Source of the DNA: Nematostella vectensis
Taxonomy: Eukaryota > Cnidaria > Anthozoa > Actiniaria > Edwardsiidae
Assembly (NCBI RefSeq): GCF_932526225.1
Contig: NC_064035.1
Span: 4,959,501-5,023,500 of the forward strand
DNA length: 64,000 nucleotides
Direction: 5' to 3'
A program made the translations under genes and the position numbers. The notes under the pieces are model-generated. The model was not told the DNA's origin and made no database searches. It saw nothing but the letters and a program-made list of their open reading frames with translations. Position 1 is the first letter of the stretch; each line of letters opens with the position of its first letter. Shown here piece after piece: positions 39,201 to 51,172 of the stretch.

Positions 39201-42200
39201 GTACGGGATAGTGATGCAATTGTTCTTACCATGGCGTATAGGGTGAATGGGAAGATTAAGGAGGAGGTAGTGGGTAGGGAGGTATAGACCGGAAAACAAA
39301 AAGGCTGATAAGGGGTAAGATGTACATGCTGGTGGAGAAAGAAGTGAGTTAAAATATAATGAAAACAACAAAAGTTCATAAACATGCAAATAAATGTATA
39401 ATAAATTGCAGTAAATAAGGAATAGAATATTTCATAGAGCTCTTTGAAAGGTTAAGCAGCCTCACGTGTTTTCTAGTACAGGGTTTATCATCAGGAGGTA
39501 AGACCAAGTACTAGTCAAATGCGACGGGGGAAATGGAAACTGGGAGCCGGGGGATGCTAGGGGGAGGAGGAAAGATGGAGATACCTAGTAAGGAAAAAGT
39601 TCGCATTTGAGACGTGTTTCAAAGTGAATGAGTGGCTAGCCAATTCACCTTACCCCTACACGTCAACGTAAGGCTGCTTTAGGGAAGTGGATGGTGTGGT
39701 GTGTTCAAATCAAACCTTCCTTTGTTGGCCATGGACATCATGGATTTTCTCTACCTTCTTAGCTTGCTAGCTGATTACTAAATTTAATTTCTTGGCCTTC
39801 TGTGGAGTTCAATATGCTGACAGCCGATCAGTATATAATTTCTAGATGCTAAGTATATCTTCACTACGTGGGTGACTTATTCCTGTGTGACAATATAATA
39901 TAAATAGCTGTCCACATATTTTGTCCTTTTGAACATGGGGAAAAGCTAATAGCTACTTCTACTAATATAATACAGTAGCTCCACATAATTATTTTGTCCC
40001 TTTGAACAAGGGGGGAAGCTAACAGCTACTTCTACATACCATCATAATATATAATAGCTCCACATAGTTTGTCTTTCTTGAGCATGGGGAAAAGCTCAAG
40101 AGCTTTGCTTTTGCCAACAAGATAACTGCTCTTCAGGAGCTGGCGCCCAGAGACAAAGTCGTACATCTTAATCCCTGCCCAGAAGTACGGGAGTTGCCAC
40201 CATCTGATGTCAAAATCAATTATATAAAAATGGGTATTATAAATAAGACAGCATGCATATCATCAATGGATATTCACTGTCTTTAATAAAACAGTTATTC
40301 TAGCAGAAGAATTGGCCAATGTTCTGAAATTCTGTCTTCTCTGCCATGGTAAATGTTTGGAACACAATGATAAAAAGAAAAATCTGATTATCAAATCCCT
40401 AAAACAATACAGTTGAGCTATAAATAAGACTCACTTATAGACAGGGAGCATGATGGGTAGGGGTGTGGCAAGGTGAGGTGCTATGTTCAGAAGGTTTGCT
40501 CTTTCATGAAGGGCTTCCTGTACCAGCTTGTACTGCAAAAACAAACAAAAAGAATGATACACAAAAATATAAGCATTAGTGAGTAGAGGTGGTGTTAATC
40601 AAGATAACATGCAACAAAAACATTTCGCAATACTTGACAACATGTTGCGTGTTTTTGAACCCGCTTCAAAAACATGCAAGCCAGAATAACGAATATCTGG
40701 AAAGTTATTCTGTATAATGTGTATTTGTTTGGCAACATGTCAGAATGGATACAATACAATGTATCACGAAATTCTTATCCTTAAACCCCTGGACTCACAA
40801 AGTTTCAGAGTAGGCAGTGGAGATTGATAAGTAGGGAGTGGAAGTTATTATTGTTATTAGTTCAAATAAAACTTTAATCGACTTTTAAAAAAGTAGCCGG
40901 CGCTTGGAAAATATTAGCAGGCAGATCTGCCAGGTACAGTATTTTATTATTTTCATTACTTCTTTTAAAAGTCTTGTAGAAAAAGGCTAAAATAGGGACA
41001 GTATATAATCACCTGCTCTCTATCCAAGTTAAAAACAGCTTTTTGAAGATAACGAACACCGCCATGGATCAGCTTAGTGCTACGACTACTTGTGCCACTT
41101 GAAAAATCCTCCCTCTCAACAAGCGCTGTACTCAACCCTAGAATTTGCACAGAGTTCATCAGTTATCATGTCTCTTTGAGTAGGAAAGGCTCCCATAATA
41201 CAGTTATCATATCTCTTTGAGTATGGTACTGTAGGCTACCATGATACAGTAATCATGTCTCTTTGAGTACAGTAGGCTACCATGATACAGTAATCATGTC
41301 TCTTTGAGTACAGTAGGCTACCATGATACAGTAATCATGTCTCTTTGTGTACGGTAGGCTACCATGATACAGTAATCAGTATCTTTGAGTATGGTAGGCT
41401 ACCATGATACAGTAATCAGTATCTTTGAGTATGGTAGGCTACCATGATACAGTAATCAGTATCTTTGAGTATGGTAGGCTACCATGATACAGTAATCAGT
41501 ATCTTTGAGTATGGTAGGCTACCATGATACAGTAATCAGTATCTTTGAGTATGGTAGGCTACCATGATACAGTAATCAGTATCTTTGAGTATGGTAGGCT
41601 ACCATGATACAGTAATCAGTATCTTTGAGTATGGTAGGCTACCATGATACAGTAATCAGTATCTTTGAGTACGGTAGGCTACCATGATACAGTAATCAGT
41701 ATCTTTGAGTATGGTAGGCTACCATGATACAGTAATCAGTATCTTTGTGTACGGTAGGCTACCATGATACAGTAATCAGTATCTTTGAGTATGGTAGGCT
41801 ACCATGATACAGTAATCAGTATCTTTGAGTACGGTAGGCTACCATGATACAGTAATCAGTATCTTTGAGTACGGTAGGCTACCATGATACAGTAATCAGT
41901 ATCTTTGAGTATGGTAGGTTACCATGATACAGTAATCAGTATCTTTGAGTATGGTAGGCTACCATGATACAGTAATCAGTATCTTTGAGTATAGTAGGCT
42001 ACCATGATACAGTAATCATGTCTCTTTGTGTACGGTAGGCTACCATGATACAGTAATCAGTATCTTTGAGTATGGTAGGCTACCATGATACAGTAATCAG
42101 TATCTTTGAGTATGGTAGGCTACCATGATACAGTAATCAGTATCTTTGAGTATGGTAGGCTACCATGATACAGTAATCAGTATCTTTGAGTATGGTAGGC

Positions 42201-45200
42201 TACCATGATACAGTAATCAGTATCTTTGAGTATGGTAGGCTACCATGATACAGTAATCAGTATCTTTGAGTATGGTAGGCTACCATGATACAGTAATCAT
42301 GTCTCTTTGTGTACGGTAGGCTACCATGATACAGTAATCAGTATCTTTGAGTATGGTAGGCTACCATGATACAGTAATCAGTATCTTTGAGTATGGTAGG
42401 CTACCATGATACAGTAATCAGTATCTTTGAGTATGGTAGGCTACCATGATACAGTAATCAGTATCTTTGAGTATGGTAGGCTACCATGATACAGTAATCA
42501 GTATCTTTGAGTATGGTAGGCTACCATGATACAGTAATCAGTATCTTTGAGTATGGTAGGCTACCATGATACAGTAATCAGTATCTTTGAGTATGGTAGG
42601 CTACCATAATACAGTAATCAGTATCTTTGAGTATGGTAGGCTACCATGATACAGTAATCATGTCTCTTTGTGTACGGTAGGCTACCATGATACAGTAATC
42701 AGTATCTTTGAGTATGGTAGGCTACCATGATACAGTAATCAGTATCTTTGAGTATGGTAGGCTACCATGATACAGTAATCAGTATCTTTGAGTATGGTAG
42801 GCTACCATGATACAGTAATCAGTATCTTTGAGTATGGTAGGCTACCATGATACAGTAATCAGTATCTTTGAGTATGGTAGGCTACCATGATACAGTAATC
42901 ATGTCTTTTTGAGTATGGTAGGCTACCATGATACAGTAATCAGTATCTTTGAGTATGGTAGGCTACCATGATACAGTAATCATGTCTCTTTGAGTATGGT
43001 AGGCTACCATGATACAGTAATCAGTATCTTTGAGTATGGTAGGCTACCATGATACAGTAATCAGTATCTTTGAGTATGGTAGGCTACCATGATACAGTAA
43101 TCATGTCTCTTTGTGTACGGTAGGCTACCATGATACAGTAATCAGTATCTTTGTGTACGGTAGGCTACCATGATACAGTAATCAGTATCTTTGAGTACGG
43201 TAGGCTACCATGATACAGTAATCAGTATCTTTGAGTACGGTAGGCTACCATGATACAGTAATCAGTATCTTTGAGTATGGTAGGTTACCATGATACAGTA
43301 ATCAGTATCTTTGAGTATGGTAGGCTACCATGATACAGTAATCAGTATCTTTGAGTATAGTAGGCTACCATGATACAGTAATCATGTCTCTTTGTGTACG
43401 GTAGGCTACCATGATACAGTAATCAGTATCTTTGAGTATGGTAGGCTACCATGATACAGTAATCAGTATCTTTGAGTATGGTAGGCTACCATGATACAGT
43501 AATCAGTATCTTTGAGTATGGTAGGCTACCATGATACAGTAATCAGTATCTTTGAGTATGGTAGGCTACCATGATACAGTAATCAGTATCTTTGAGTATG
43601 GTAGGCTACCATGATACAGTAATCAGTATCTTTGAGTATGGTAGGCTACCATGATACAGTAATCATGTCTCTTTGTGTACGGTAGGCTACCATGATACAG
43701 TAATCAGTATCTTTGAGTATGGTAGGCTACCATGATACAGTAATCAGTATCTTTGAGTATGGTAGGCTACCATGATACAGTAATCAGTATCTTTGAGTAT
43801 GGTAGGCTACCATGATACAGTAATCAGTATCTTTGAGTATGGTAGGCTACCATGATACAGTAATCAGTATCTTTGAGTATGGTAGGCTACCATGATACAG
43901 TAATCAGTATCTTTGAGTATGGTAGGCTACCATGATACAGTAATCAGTATCTTTGAGTATGGTAGGCTACCATAATACAGTAATCAGTATCTTTGAGTAT
44001 GGTAGGCTACCATGATACAGTAATCATGTCTCTTTGTGTACGGTAGGCTACCATGATACAGTAATCAGTATCTTTGAGTATGGTAGGCTACCATGATACA
44101 GTAATCAGTATCTTTGAGTATGGTAGGCTACCATGATACAGTAATCAGTATCTTTGAGTATGGTAGGCTACCATGATACAGTAATCAGTATCTTTGAGTA
44201 TGGTAGGCTACCATGATACAGTAATCAGTATCTTTGAGTATGGTAGGCTACCATGATACAGTAATCATGTCTTTTTGAGTATGGTAGGCTACCATGATAC
44301 AGTAATCAGTATCTTTGAGTATGGTAGGCTACCATGATACAGTAATCATGTCTCTTTGAGTATGGTAGGCTACCATGATACAGTAATCAGTATCTTTGAG
44401 TATGGTAGGCTACCATGATACAGTAATCAGTATCTTTGAGTATGGTAGGCTACCATGATACAGTAATCATGTCTCTTTGTGTACGGTAGGCTACCATGAT
44501 ACAGTAATCAGTATCTTTGTGTACGGTAGGCTACCATGATACAGTAATCAGTATCTTTGAGTATGGTAGGCTACCATGATACAGTAATCAGTATCTTTGT
44601 GTACGGTAGGCTACCATGATACAGTAATCAGTATCTTTGAGTATGGTAGGCTACCATGATACAGTAATCAGTATCTTTGAGTATGGTAGGCTACCATGAT
44701 ACAGTAATCAGTATCTTTGAGTATGGTAGGCTACCATGATACAGTAATCATGTCTCTTTGTGTACGGTAGGCTACCATGATACAGTAATCAGTATCTTTG
44801 TGTATGGTAGGCTACCATGATACATCTCACATACTGTACCTCTAGTTACGCTATCCAGGGCAACGCCACTACCAGTTGCTCCTCCCCCAATGACAAGTAT
44901 GTCAAATTCTTTGGTATCTCTCAAATTTTGCAGTTGGCTGGTTCTGGGAAAATACGTAACAGACAAATTACACATTCAATATAAACTTTTGTAAATGTCC
45001 CTCAATTACAAATTGTTTTGGTTATATATAAAAACTCTGAAGTCTTTTTTAGCCTAATAGAGTAAGTAAAAAATAACATTTTGGTTTCAGTAAAAAAGCA
45101 ATAAAAGTCAGGTCTGAAGGCAAAATCTTTTAGTATGAAGCATAGGTTAGAGAAAAAAAAAACATTTTTTGCTAGGTGTTTGATTTCCTAACTTAATGTA

Positions 45201-48200
45201 ACATATTATAAATTAAGTTATACAAATAAAATTATAACTTGGAGTATTTTTTAAGAGAGAATTCATTTAAAATTCAAGCAGCCTATGGCAAAAAATTGTG
45301 TTCCAAATAAGATAATTTCCATGATTTTACATAGTTTTAAACTTTGGATACATTCAAATTCAATGTCAATGTTTGCATTGCCATGGAAAACATTTTTCAA
45401 AGTTTGAAAGTTATACAGGAAGGCATATAGGGCTGAAATTGACATGGAAAGTGATTAAGAAAAACAGGGCCTTTTGGAGAATTCAAAATCAGTTAAAACA
45501 GCTTTCATGTTTGTTAAATGTGACATTAATTTTCCTATGACAAAGCATTAGAAACAATTACCTTGTTGGAAATGGTGTATGGGTCTGTCCTATTTGAGTA
45601 GCAATCTCTGCTGCTTCAACAACAGCAAACTGATTCTAAAAAAAAAAAAAACACAATGAGTTTTTTTTTAGTGCCTGTCCATTCTCCTTTCGGCTGAAAT
45701 GCTTATCTGATTACAGGACCATAGTAGGGGGTGGGGTACTGGGAGCATGTGCCCCTCCATTAATATTTTTAAAAATTTTAAGGTAATGATCAGTAGGGGC
45801 GTGGCTGTGCCCCCCAATATGTTCTAAATGTTTCTGTATACTTATAGCCCCTCATCCTAAAATAATAAGCTAACCAAGATGGCTTTATCATCTTCTCTGT
45901 GTGCTAGGATCTTGAGGGCATGAGCCACTGTGGCTAATGTAAAGCCAAAGGAATTTACCACACTGATTGGTAATTAGCCACAAACCAGAAGCCAACAATT
46001 TAATCAAAATACCTTATTGGTCCATATAATTTCACGAAATCCTATTCCTACAACTTTTAATATTGCAAAATTCAATACCCTTTCCATTTTGTTTCCTTTG
46101 TTTTTTTTTTTTGGCGACCAAGACCAAGATGATTAAGAACTGGGACTAGCTGTTGTAGTGAACGGACATGTCCTAAATCGCTCCGGCTTGTCATGTAGAA
46201 TTTCAAACTCTTCGAGATGATCGAGGCAGAGAAAGAAGTAAAAGCACAAGATGCAAGTACAAATAGTCAGAGGGCAGAAAAACGACGGAAGCGTTCGCGT
46301 ACGAAAAGCTCGCAAACAGAAATGGAGGACAGCCATTAGGAGTTTGATTGCAACCATGCACTACTCATGGACAAACTAGAGTTAATGAACGCAAAACTCG
46401 ACACAACTATGCTAGCCATTAAACAGCTAGAAGGAATGAGACCTATAACCCTTTTGAATGTTGACTATAAAATCGTGTCAAAAACAATAGCAACTAGAAT
46501 ATCAAAGCTGCTGCCAGACATCATACACCCAAATCAAACTAGTTATGTGCGTAATCGATATATAGGGCGGACAGGCGCATGATTTTCGATCTAATGGATG
46601 TGACGCAAACAGAAGATATCCCTGGAATTGCTCTTTTCTTAGATTTTCAAAAAGCTTTTGATAGCCTTGAGTGGAATTTTATAAGGAAAACATTGAAAAC
46701 ATTCAATTTTGGCCCAGACATAATAAAGTGGTTTAATACATTTTACAACGACATTTCTAGCTGTGCGCTAAACAACGGATATGCCACACCCTTTTTCAGC
46801 CTCCACAGAGGATTAAGAAAAGGATGCCCAATGAGTGGGATTCTGTTCATTTTAGCGGCCAAGATTTTAGGAAATGCAATACGAAAAGATGAACAAATTA
46901 GAGGAATATCAATAATTTAGAATTCAAATGAACACAATATGCAGATGACACGACAATCTTTGTAGCTGTCATGAAATCAGCAAATCACCTCTTTGTGCTC
47001 TTAAAGAAATTCAACAAATGCTCCGGGTTAAAGGTAAATCTTTCGAAATCAGAAGGCCTCTGGCTGGGTAGAAACAGACATTGTCAAGAAACGCCTTTCA
47101 GTATCTGCTGGCCAAAGAAATCAGTTTACCACTCAGCATCCATTTTACTTATGATAAAATAACCTTAAAAAAAGAAAATCTCAGTGTTAAACTTGAAAGC
47201 ATGAAAAAACTCTTAGACGTTTGGAAAATGAGAAACCTCAGGTTAGAGGGAAAAATTAACATTGTTTAAACCTTGGCACTATCAAAACTTACATACATCG
47301 CTTCTTTGATATCAATTGACAATGACTTTACGACTGAAGTAAACAAAATAATTTGGTCTTTTATTTGGGACAGAAAACCGCCTTAAATTAAATCAAAAAT
47401 GATGATTGGAAAAAAATCGAAGCCGGTCTCAACATGCCAGATTTTTCTATTATAAATAAGGCTATCAAAGCAAGTTGGGTCAAGCGACTTTGCACACACG
47501 ACGAGCGAGAAGAGGAGAGTTGGAAGCGCATCCCAATTTCCCTCCTACAATCCGTTGGAGGAACATTCCTTTTCTATTGTGATTTTGAAATAAAAACATT
47601 ATCTCTCAATCTTAAACTCCCAAGCTTTTACAAAGATGTGTTAAGAGCCTGGCAAGATTTAGAGCTTATGAGAAGTCATTGGTGTTTGAAGAGAATATTT
47701 GGAACAATAAGCAATGTAAAAATTGCAGGAAAATCAATCTTTTACCCAAGCTGGCAAAAACACAGAATTTCTCAAATCAAACAATTCATAAATGAACAAC
47801 GAATTTGGATTTCAGAAAAGGAGCTAATGTGCTTGTATGGCATAAAATCTAACTTTCTAACACTCTTTGCATTGAGAAAAGCCATCCCCTATGAGTGGAA
47901 GTCCCGAATGAAAACAGAACCGCTGCCTCAGAACACAACTGCACCAACTCTAAAAATGCCCACTTGTAGGGGAGCAAGAGAGATTCTCTGTGAAAAGCAG
48001 TTCCAAATACCAACAGCCGAGAAAAGAATTATTAAATGTGGTTTCATTTAGGAAAACCTCGCCAATGTCTATATGATCCCGTTTCTCATTACCAGGGACA
48101 TTCAGGCTGCGAATGTTTCAGTTCAAACTTATTCACAACATCCTCCCATGCAACGCCTCTGTCTTCAGAGATCGTAGACTCTAACAAATGCTGCATTTGC

Positions 48201-51172
48201 AAAGAAATCCAAAATTTACAGCATCTGTTTGTTGAATGCAAACAGGTTAAGAAATTCTGGAGTGCTTTTGATAATTGGTGGACCGACAAAAATAGTGAAG
48301 ACATTGCATTAGAATATAAGGATATTGTTTACGGCCTCCATCCAGAAAAAACAGCAAATCAACCACTGAATCTATGCCTGCTCTTTGCAAAACGCTACAT
48401 TTATGGAGCATACAAGAAAAATGAAAATGTTTATTTTAAAACATATTTGATATATATCTAAACACACAATTAGATATTGAAACAGCTGGCATTGCCAGAA
48501 AAATAAAGTTGTGAGGTGTCTAGCTTGCTCGCTTACCTACAGGAAAAAGGAAAAAAAAGAAAAAATAATAATAAAAAAGAACAAGAACAAGAAATTAACA
48601 ACAACAAAAAAAGAAAAAAAGAAAGAAAGAAAGAATATATATATATATATATATATACAAGAGAAGTATATGACAAAAAAAAAGAAAGAAAGAAGTATTA
48701 AAAATGTAGGTAGGCCTTTTTGTTGTTGTTTGTTTGTTTGTTTGTCTGGTACATAACTTAGTGTTAAGCATACTTTATTAAAATATTACATAATTTGTAA
48801 AAGTATTGATATTGATAATAAAAAAATAATATTAAAAAAAAGAACTTATGTTTCCTAACTTTTGTGTCACAGCTTCAATGTATGTAATTGTATGACATTT
48901 TTAAAATTGAAAATGATTTTGCACCCAAATAGCAAAATTTTGTGGAATATGCCGATCATGTTTTTTCCGAAATTAAGTGCCCGAAAAATATAGTAACAGA
49001 ATGGTAACCAATAGTAACTGGACATTGTCAAGAATTATCCTCTTAGTGAAAATATTATGCTACCCGGAACTAGGAAACAGCGCAAAACGGCCTGCGTTTT
49101 TCCGATTTGCAATTTTTATCAATACTTTATCTTGACTATTAAAAGATAGTGATTCAAAATTCACGAGTATAGGAAACGGGCATTCACCACCGTGGCAAAT
49201 GTCACCACATGGGGAAGGAATTCGCAGTTTGCAAAGTGGCGAGAGCTTGCATGTCCTTTGTCCTATCTTGTATGAGAAATGTTTTTGTGCTGCAAAAATA
49301 TTCATGCAAGTTAAGATGTCTTCCATGGAAAACACAACCAGTGTGATTCAAACAAGCAGAGTCAGTCAAGGCATTGTAGAAAACATATGATCACGAAAGG
49401 CAGAGGCGACCGTGAGTTTAGACTCAAAGATATAACTTGTAGGCCTCGCTAGCCCAGCCGCCATAAAGTTGAATGAGCTCTCCTGGAACTCCGATTTTAA
49501 AGGAGTACATTTGCTGGGACTCGATAACCGCACGTGTGACCTCTTATCGCGCTGGTCTATTGATCCCGCTGCCGCTGTTGCTTTCCACAGAATTTGTTGA
49601 CCGCGATTCCCAAGCAGTTGATGTACCTCCATCGTATTTCTACTTTGATAAATATTTTTGATCATTTTAGGAGCTTCTCTCTGCACTCTCTAGAAGGAAC
49701 TCCGCCGCAGTCAACGATTGGCATATGCTACGAGGACGTATAGTAATCTTCGTACCCAGTTTAGATCATTTATTTTGTTTTGTTGTTGCTATGACCTACA
49801 GCCCCTTTGGGCTAGCATTGACACTATGTGTTTATACATTCAATTCCTTAGGAGAACCTTATCTCCCAACAGCATGCGCAATTAATTACCAGGAGTGAGA
49901 CTTTTACATGTCTTGACGTAGAGTGTGCCTTCAATCAGGTATTTATTTTCAATCTAACCTTACGGCAAACCAAGGGCGGTGCCTTTCATTGCCCTAGGGG
50001 GGGCACCTCCAGTTACACCGGATTTGTTAGCACACGTTTTGCAAATGCTGAATTTTCGTACTGATTCTGCGCATTGTACTCTTCATTGTGCCTTTTTATT
50101 TCCCTTTTATTTACTAGCACGCCTAGCTAGCATTGTGCCAGTGTCTCGTAAACGTTTCAATTTCCAGCTGGATTTAACTCGGTCGGATATAGTAGTTAAT
50201 TCTTCCGGTTTATTGGTTACATTTAAACAAACCAAGACTACTCAGTTTGGGGACCGACCGCTGCAGATTCCTCTTCTTTCAATTCCGGGGTGCCCGGTTT
50301 CCGCATATTCTTGTATGCTTTCTTTCATTCCCGCTCCTCCACGGAGCGCAGCATTTCTTTTCCCTGATAGTTCAGGTGTGTTAGTTCTTCTCACTAAGCG
50401 AGTCTTGGTTTCCCAATTTCGTTCTTGTGGAAGCGTTTTGTGGTCATTCATTTCGACGCGGCACTGCATGCTGGGCCTTTAAAATCAGAGTTCCAGGAGA
50501 GCTCATTCAACTATATGGCGGCTGGGCTAGCTAGGCCTACAAGTTATATCTTGATGTATCCCTTGAGTTTAAACTCACGGTCGCCTCTGCTTTTCGTGAT
50601 CATATGTTTTCTACGACTCCTTGACTGACTCTGCTTGTTTGTTTGGCCAGAGGTTTGGTGGCAAAAAAGCTTTGTTTGTCAAATTTTAGTTAGTCATGTA
50701 TAATTTTCGTTAGCCAAATAAACTTCTCTCTCAGCCAAACATGCAAGCAGTGTCTCTTCAATTTGTTGTTGTTGTCACGGTTGGGGAATTAGGGGTGTTT
50801 GCTTAATAACAACTAACCTGTCTTGGGTGTTATTAACTTAAAAGGGAGCCCAAACAGTGTAACCAAAGCCTGGAGTAATATCTTATCAATATTTGTGTTG
50901 TTACACAAAGGTCAAGTTAGGGCATTAGACGATAAAATGACATAAAGGGCAATCCAAATAGAGTACTACACAAATCTCCTCAGACAACATTCCAAAGTGA
51001 GACGAGAAAGGGGAGACGTCACAGGATATACTTAGTGGTAGCAGAACACACTAGAGCCACTTGATGTCCAACATACCGTCTCTTCCAAGTAGCTTTTCAC
51101 TTGCCGGTATCCATAAATACCACATCCGACAGTAGCTAGCCCTCCAAGAGCCCTCGCGTAAATGTACGCCAT
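33271..51172 (-). CDS. GPD2: Mitochondrial FAD-dependent glycerol-3-phosphate dehydrogenase
   Basis: Fifteen coding exons in gene order: 51077-51172, 45562-45635, 44840-44943, 41013-41137, 40435-40532, 40040-40203, 37517-37633, 37176-37377, 36729-36799, 36312-36434, 35755-36068, 34880-35011, 34156-34314, 33640-33921, 33271-33390. All are in phase, giving 726 aa (human 727). The enzyme sits on the outer face of the inner mitochondrial membrane, oxidises glycerol-3-phosphate to DHAP and passes electrons to ubiquinone (glycerophosphate shuttle). Seen: a short N-terminal hydrophobic segment, FAD motif GGGATGSG at 76-83, then SSRSTKLIHGGVRYL, NATGPFTD, TIAGTTDTPT, RRGDVLAAWSGIRPLV, TIAGGKWTTYRSMA and RRTRLAFLN. 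A C-terminal EF-hand pair (loops about 637-648 and 673-684) is degenerate. Intron 1 is 5.4 kb of transposon remains and intron 3 is satellite DNA. Divergent from TMEM163, with 589 bp between start codons. Confidence 0.97.
34490..34870 (+). repeat. GAT/AAT-rich simple repeat
   Basis: Imperfect (GATGAT)n and (AATAAT)n in the GPD2 intron between exons 12 and 13. It creates an Asp/Asn-rich open frame that is not a gene. Confidence 0.8.
38765..38839 (+). repeat. Pentanucleotide microsatellite (CAATA)n
   Basis: About 14 near-perfect ATACA/CAATA units in GPD2 intron 6. They are followed by AATAAACTTTATTTAACG, which looks like the 3' end of a small retroelement with a microsatellite tail. Confidence 0.9.
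39890..40097 (-). repeat. Tandem duplication of the GPD2 exon 6 / intron 6 junction
   Basis: The end of exon 6 with its donor (40032-40097) is followed in the intron by two degraded copies (about 39958-40031 and 39890-39957), period about 70 bp. Shared + strand landmarks are AGCT(C/G)-CCACAT, TTTGTC and CATGGGGAAAAGCT (varied), then GCTACTTCTAC. The copies no longer read through. Confidence 0.75.
41160..44826 (+). repeat. 40-bp satellite array filling GPD2 intron 3
   Basis: About 91 tandem units of 40 bp (GTATCTTTGAGTATGGTAGG then CTACCATGATACAGTAATCA) with 41-bp variants carrying CATGTCTCTTTGTGTACGG. The array starts about 20 bp from the exon 4 acceptor (41138) and ends about 14 bp from the exon 3 donor (44839). 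The core ATGGTAG-G-CTACCAT is a palindrome. The 41-bp variants mark a higher-order period of 1,366 bp (see findings). Confidence 0.98.
45891..46141 (+). repeat. Dispersed repeat copy B, left part
   Basis: Matches the first third of copy A (30636-31429) and stops exactly where the retrotransposon begins. The right part continues at 48840. In GPD2 intron 1. Confidence 0.8.
46135..48846 (+). mobile_element. Degenerate non-LTR retrotransposon with target-site duplication AAGAACT
   Basis: The element proper is about 46142-48839, with AAGAACT at 46135-46141 and 48840-48846. The 5' part encodes a short basic ORF1-like start (KRRKRSRTKSSQ) that runs into a stop and then a Leu/Lys-rich segment. It then jumps to the RT domain: MRPITLLNVDYKIVSK, ALFLDFQKAFDSLEW, RGLRKGCPMSG, then YADDT in another frame near 46942. 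The endonuclease domain is absent. The C-terminal part (47434-48460) ends with a C..C...HLF..C zinc-binding motif (CCICKEIQNLQHLFVECKQV). Several frameshifts and stops make it dead. The 3' tail is A-rich simple sequence. Plus strand, opposite to GPD2. Confidence 0.85.
48545..48705 (+). repeat. A-rich simple repeats in the retrotransposon tail
   Basis: (GAAA)n-type runs and a (TA)n run at about 48637-48656. They create meaningless Lys-rich open frames. Confidence 0.8.
48840..49246 (+). repeat. Dispersed repeat copy B, right part
   Basis: Continues the match to copy A after the retrotransposon insertion, ending at GTGGCGAGAGC. Confidence 0.8.
49349..50642 (+). mobile_element. Tyrosine-recombinase element remnant with long inverted repeats
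   Basis: Inverted repeats lie at about 49349-49500 and 50477-50642; landmarks include CAAACAAGCAGAGTCAG / CTGACTCTGCTTGTTTG and the CCTGGAACTC-type inner end. Between them, 49979-50455 (+) encodes a YR catalytic-domain fragment: LLARLASIVP (the RLSNLVP region with the first Arg), FKQTKTTQFGDRPLQIPL (Lys strand) and CPVSAY. The C-terminal HxxR and Tyr nucleophile region is missing: the frame ends at the right repeat. DIRS-like is favoured by the inverted ends and YR position; Crypton is the alternative. No RT was seen. Confidence 0.7.

Noticed and set aside
41160-44826. CRISPR-like array
   Set aside because: Units are contiguous satellite copies without unique spacers, and the context is a eukaryotic intron.
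46579-46920. Functional reverse transcriptase gene
   Set aside because: The YADD motif lies in another frame, stops interrupt the coding region and the endonuclease is missing.
48511-48756. Lys-rich open frames
   Set aside because: They come from A-rich simple repeats in the retrotransposon tail.
49199-49390. Short frames between dispersed repeat and recombinase element
   Set aside because: They cross repeat boundaries and show no domain.
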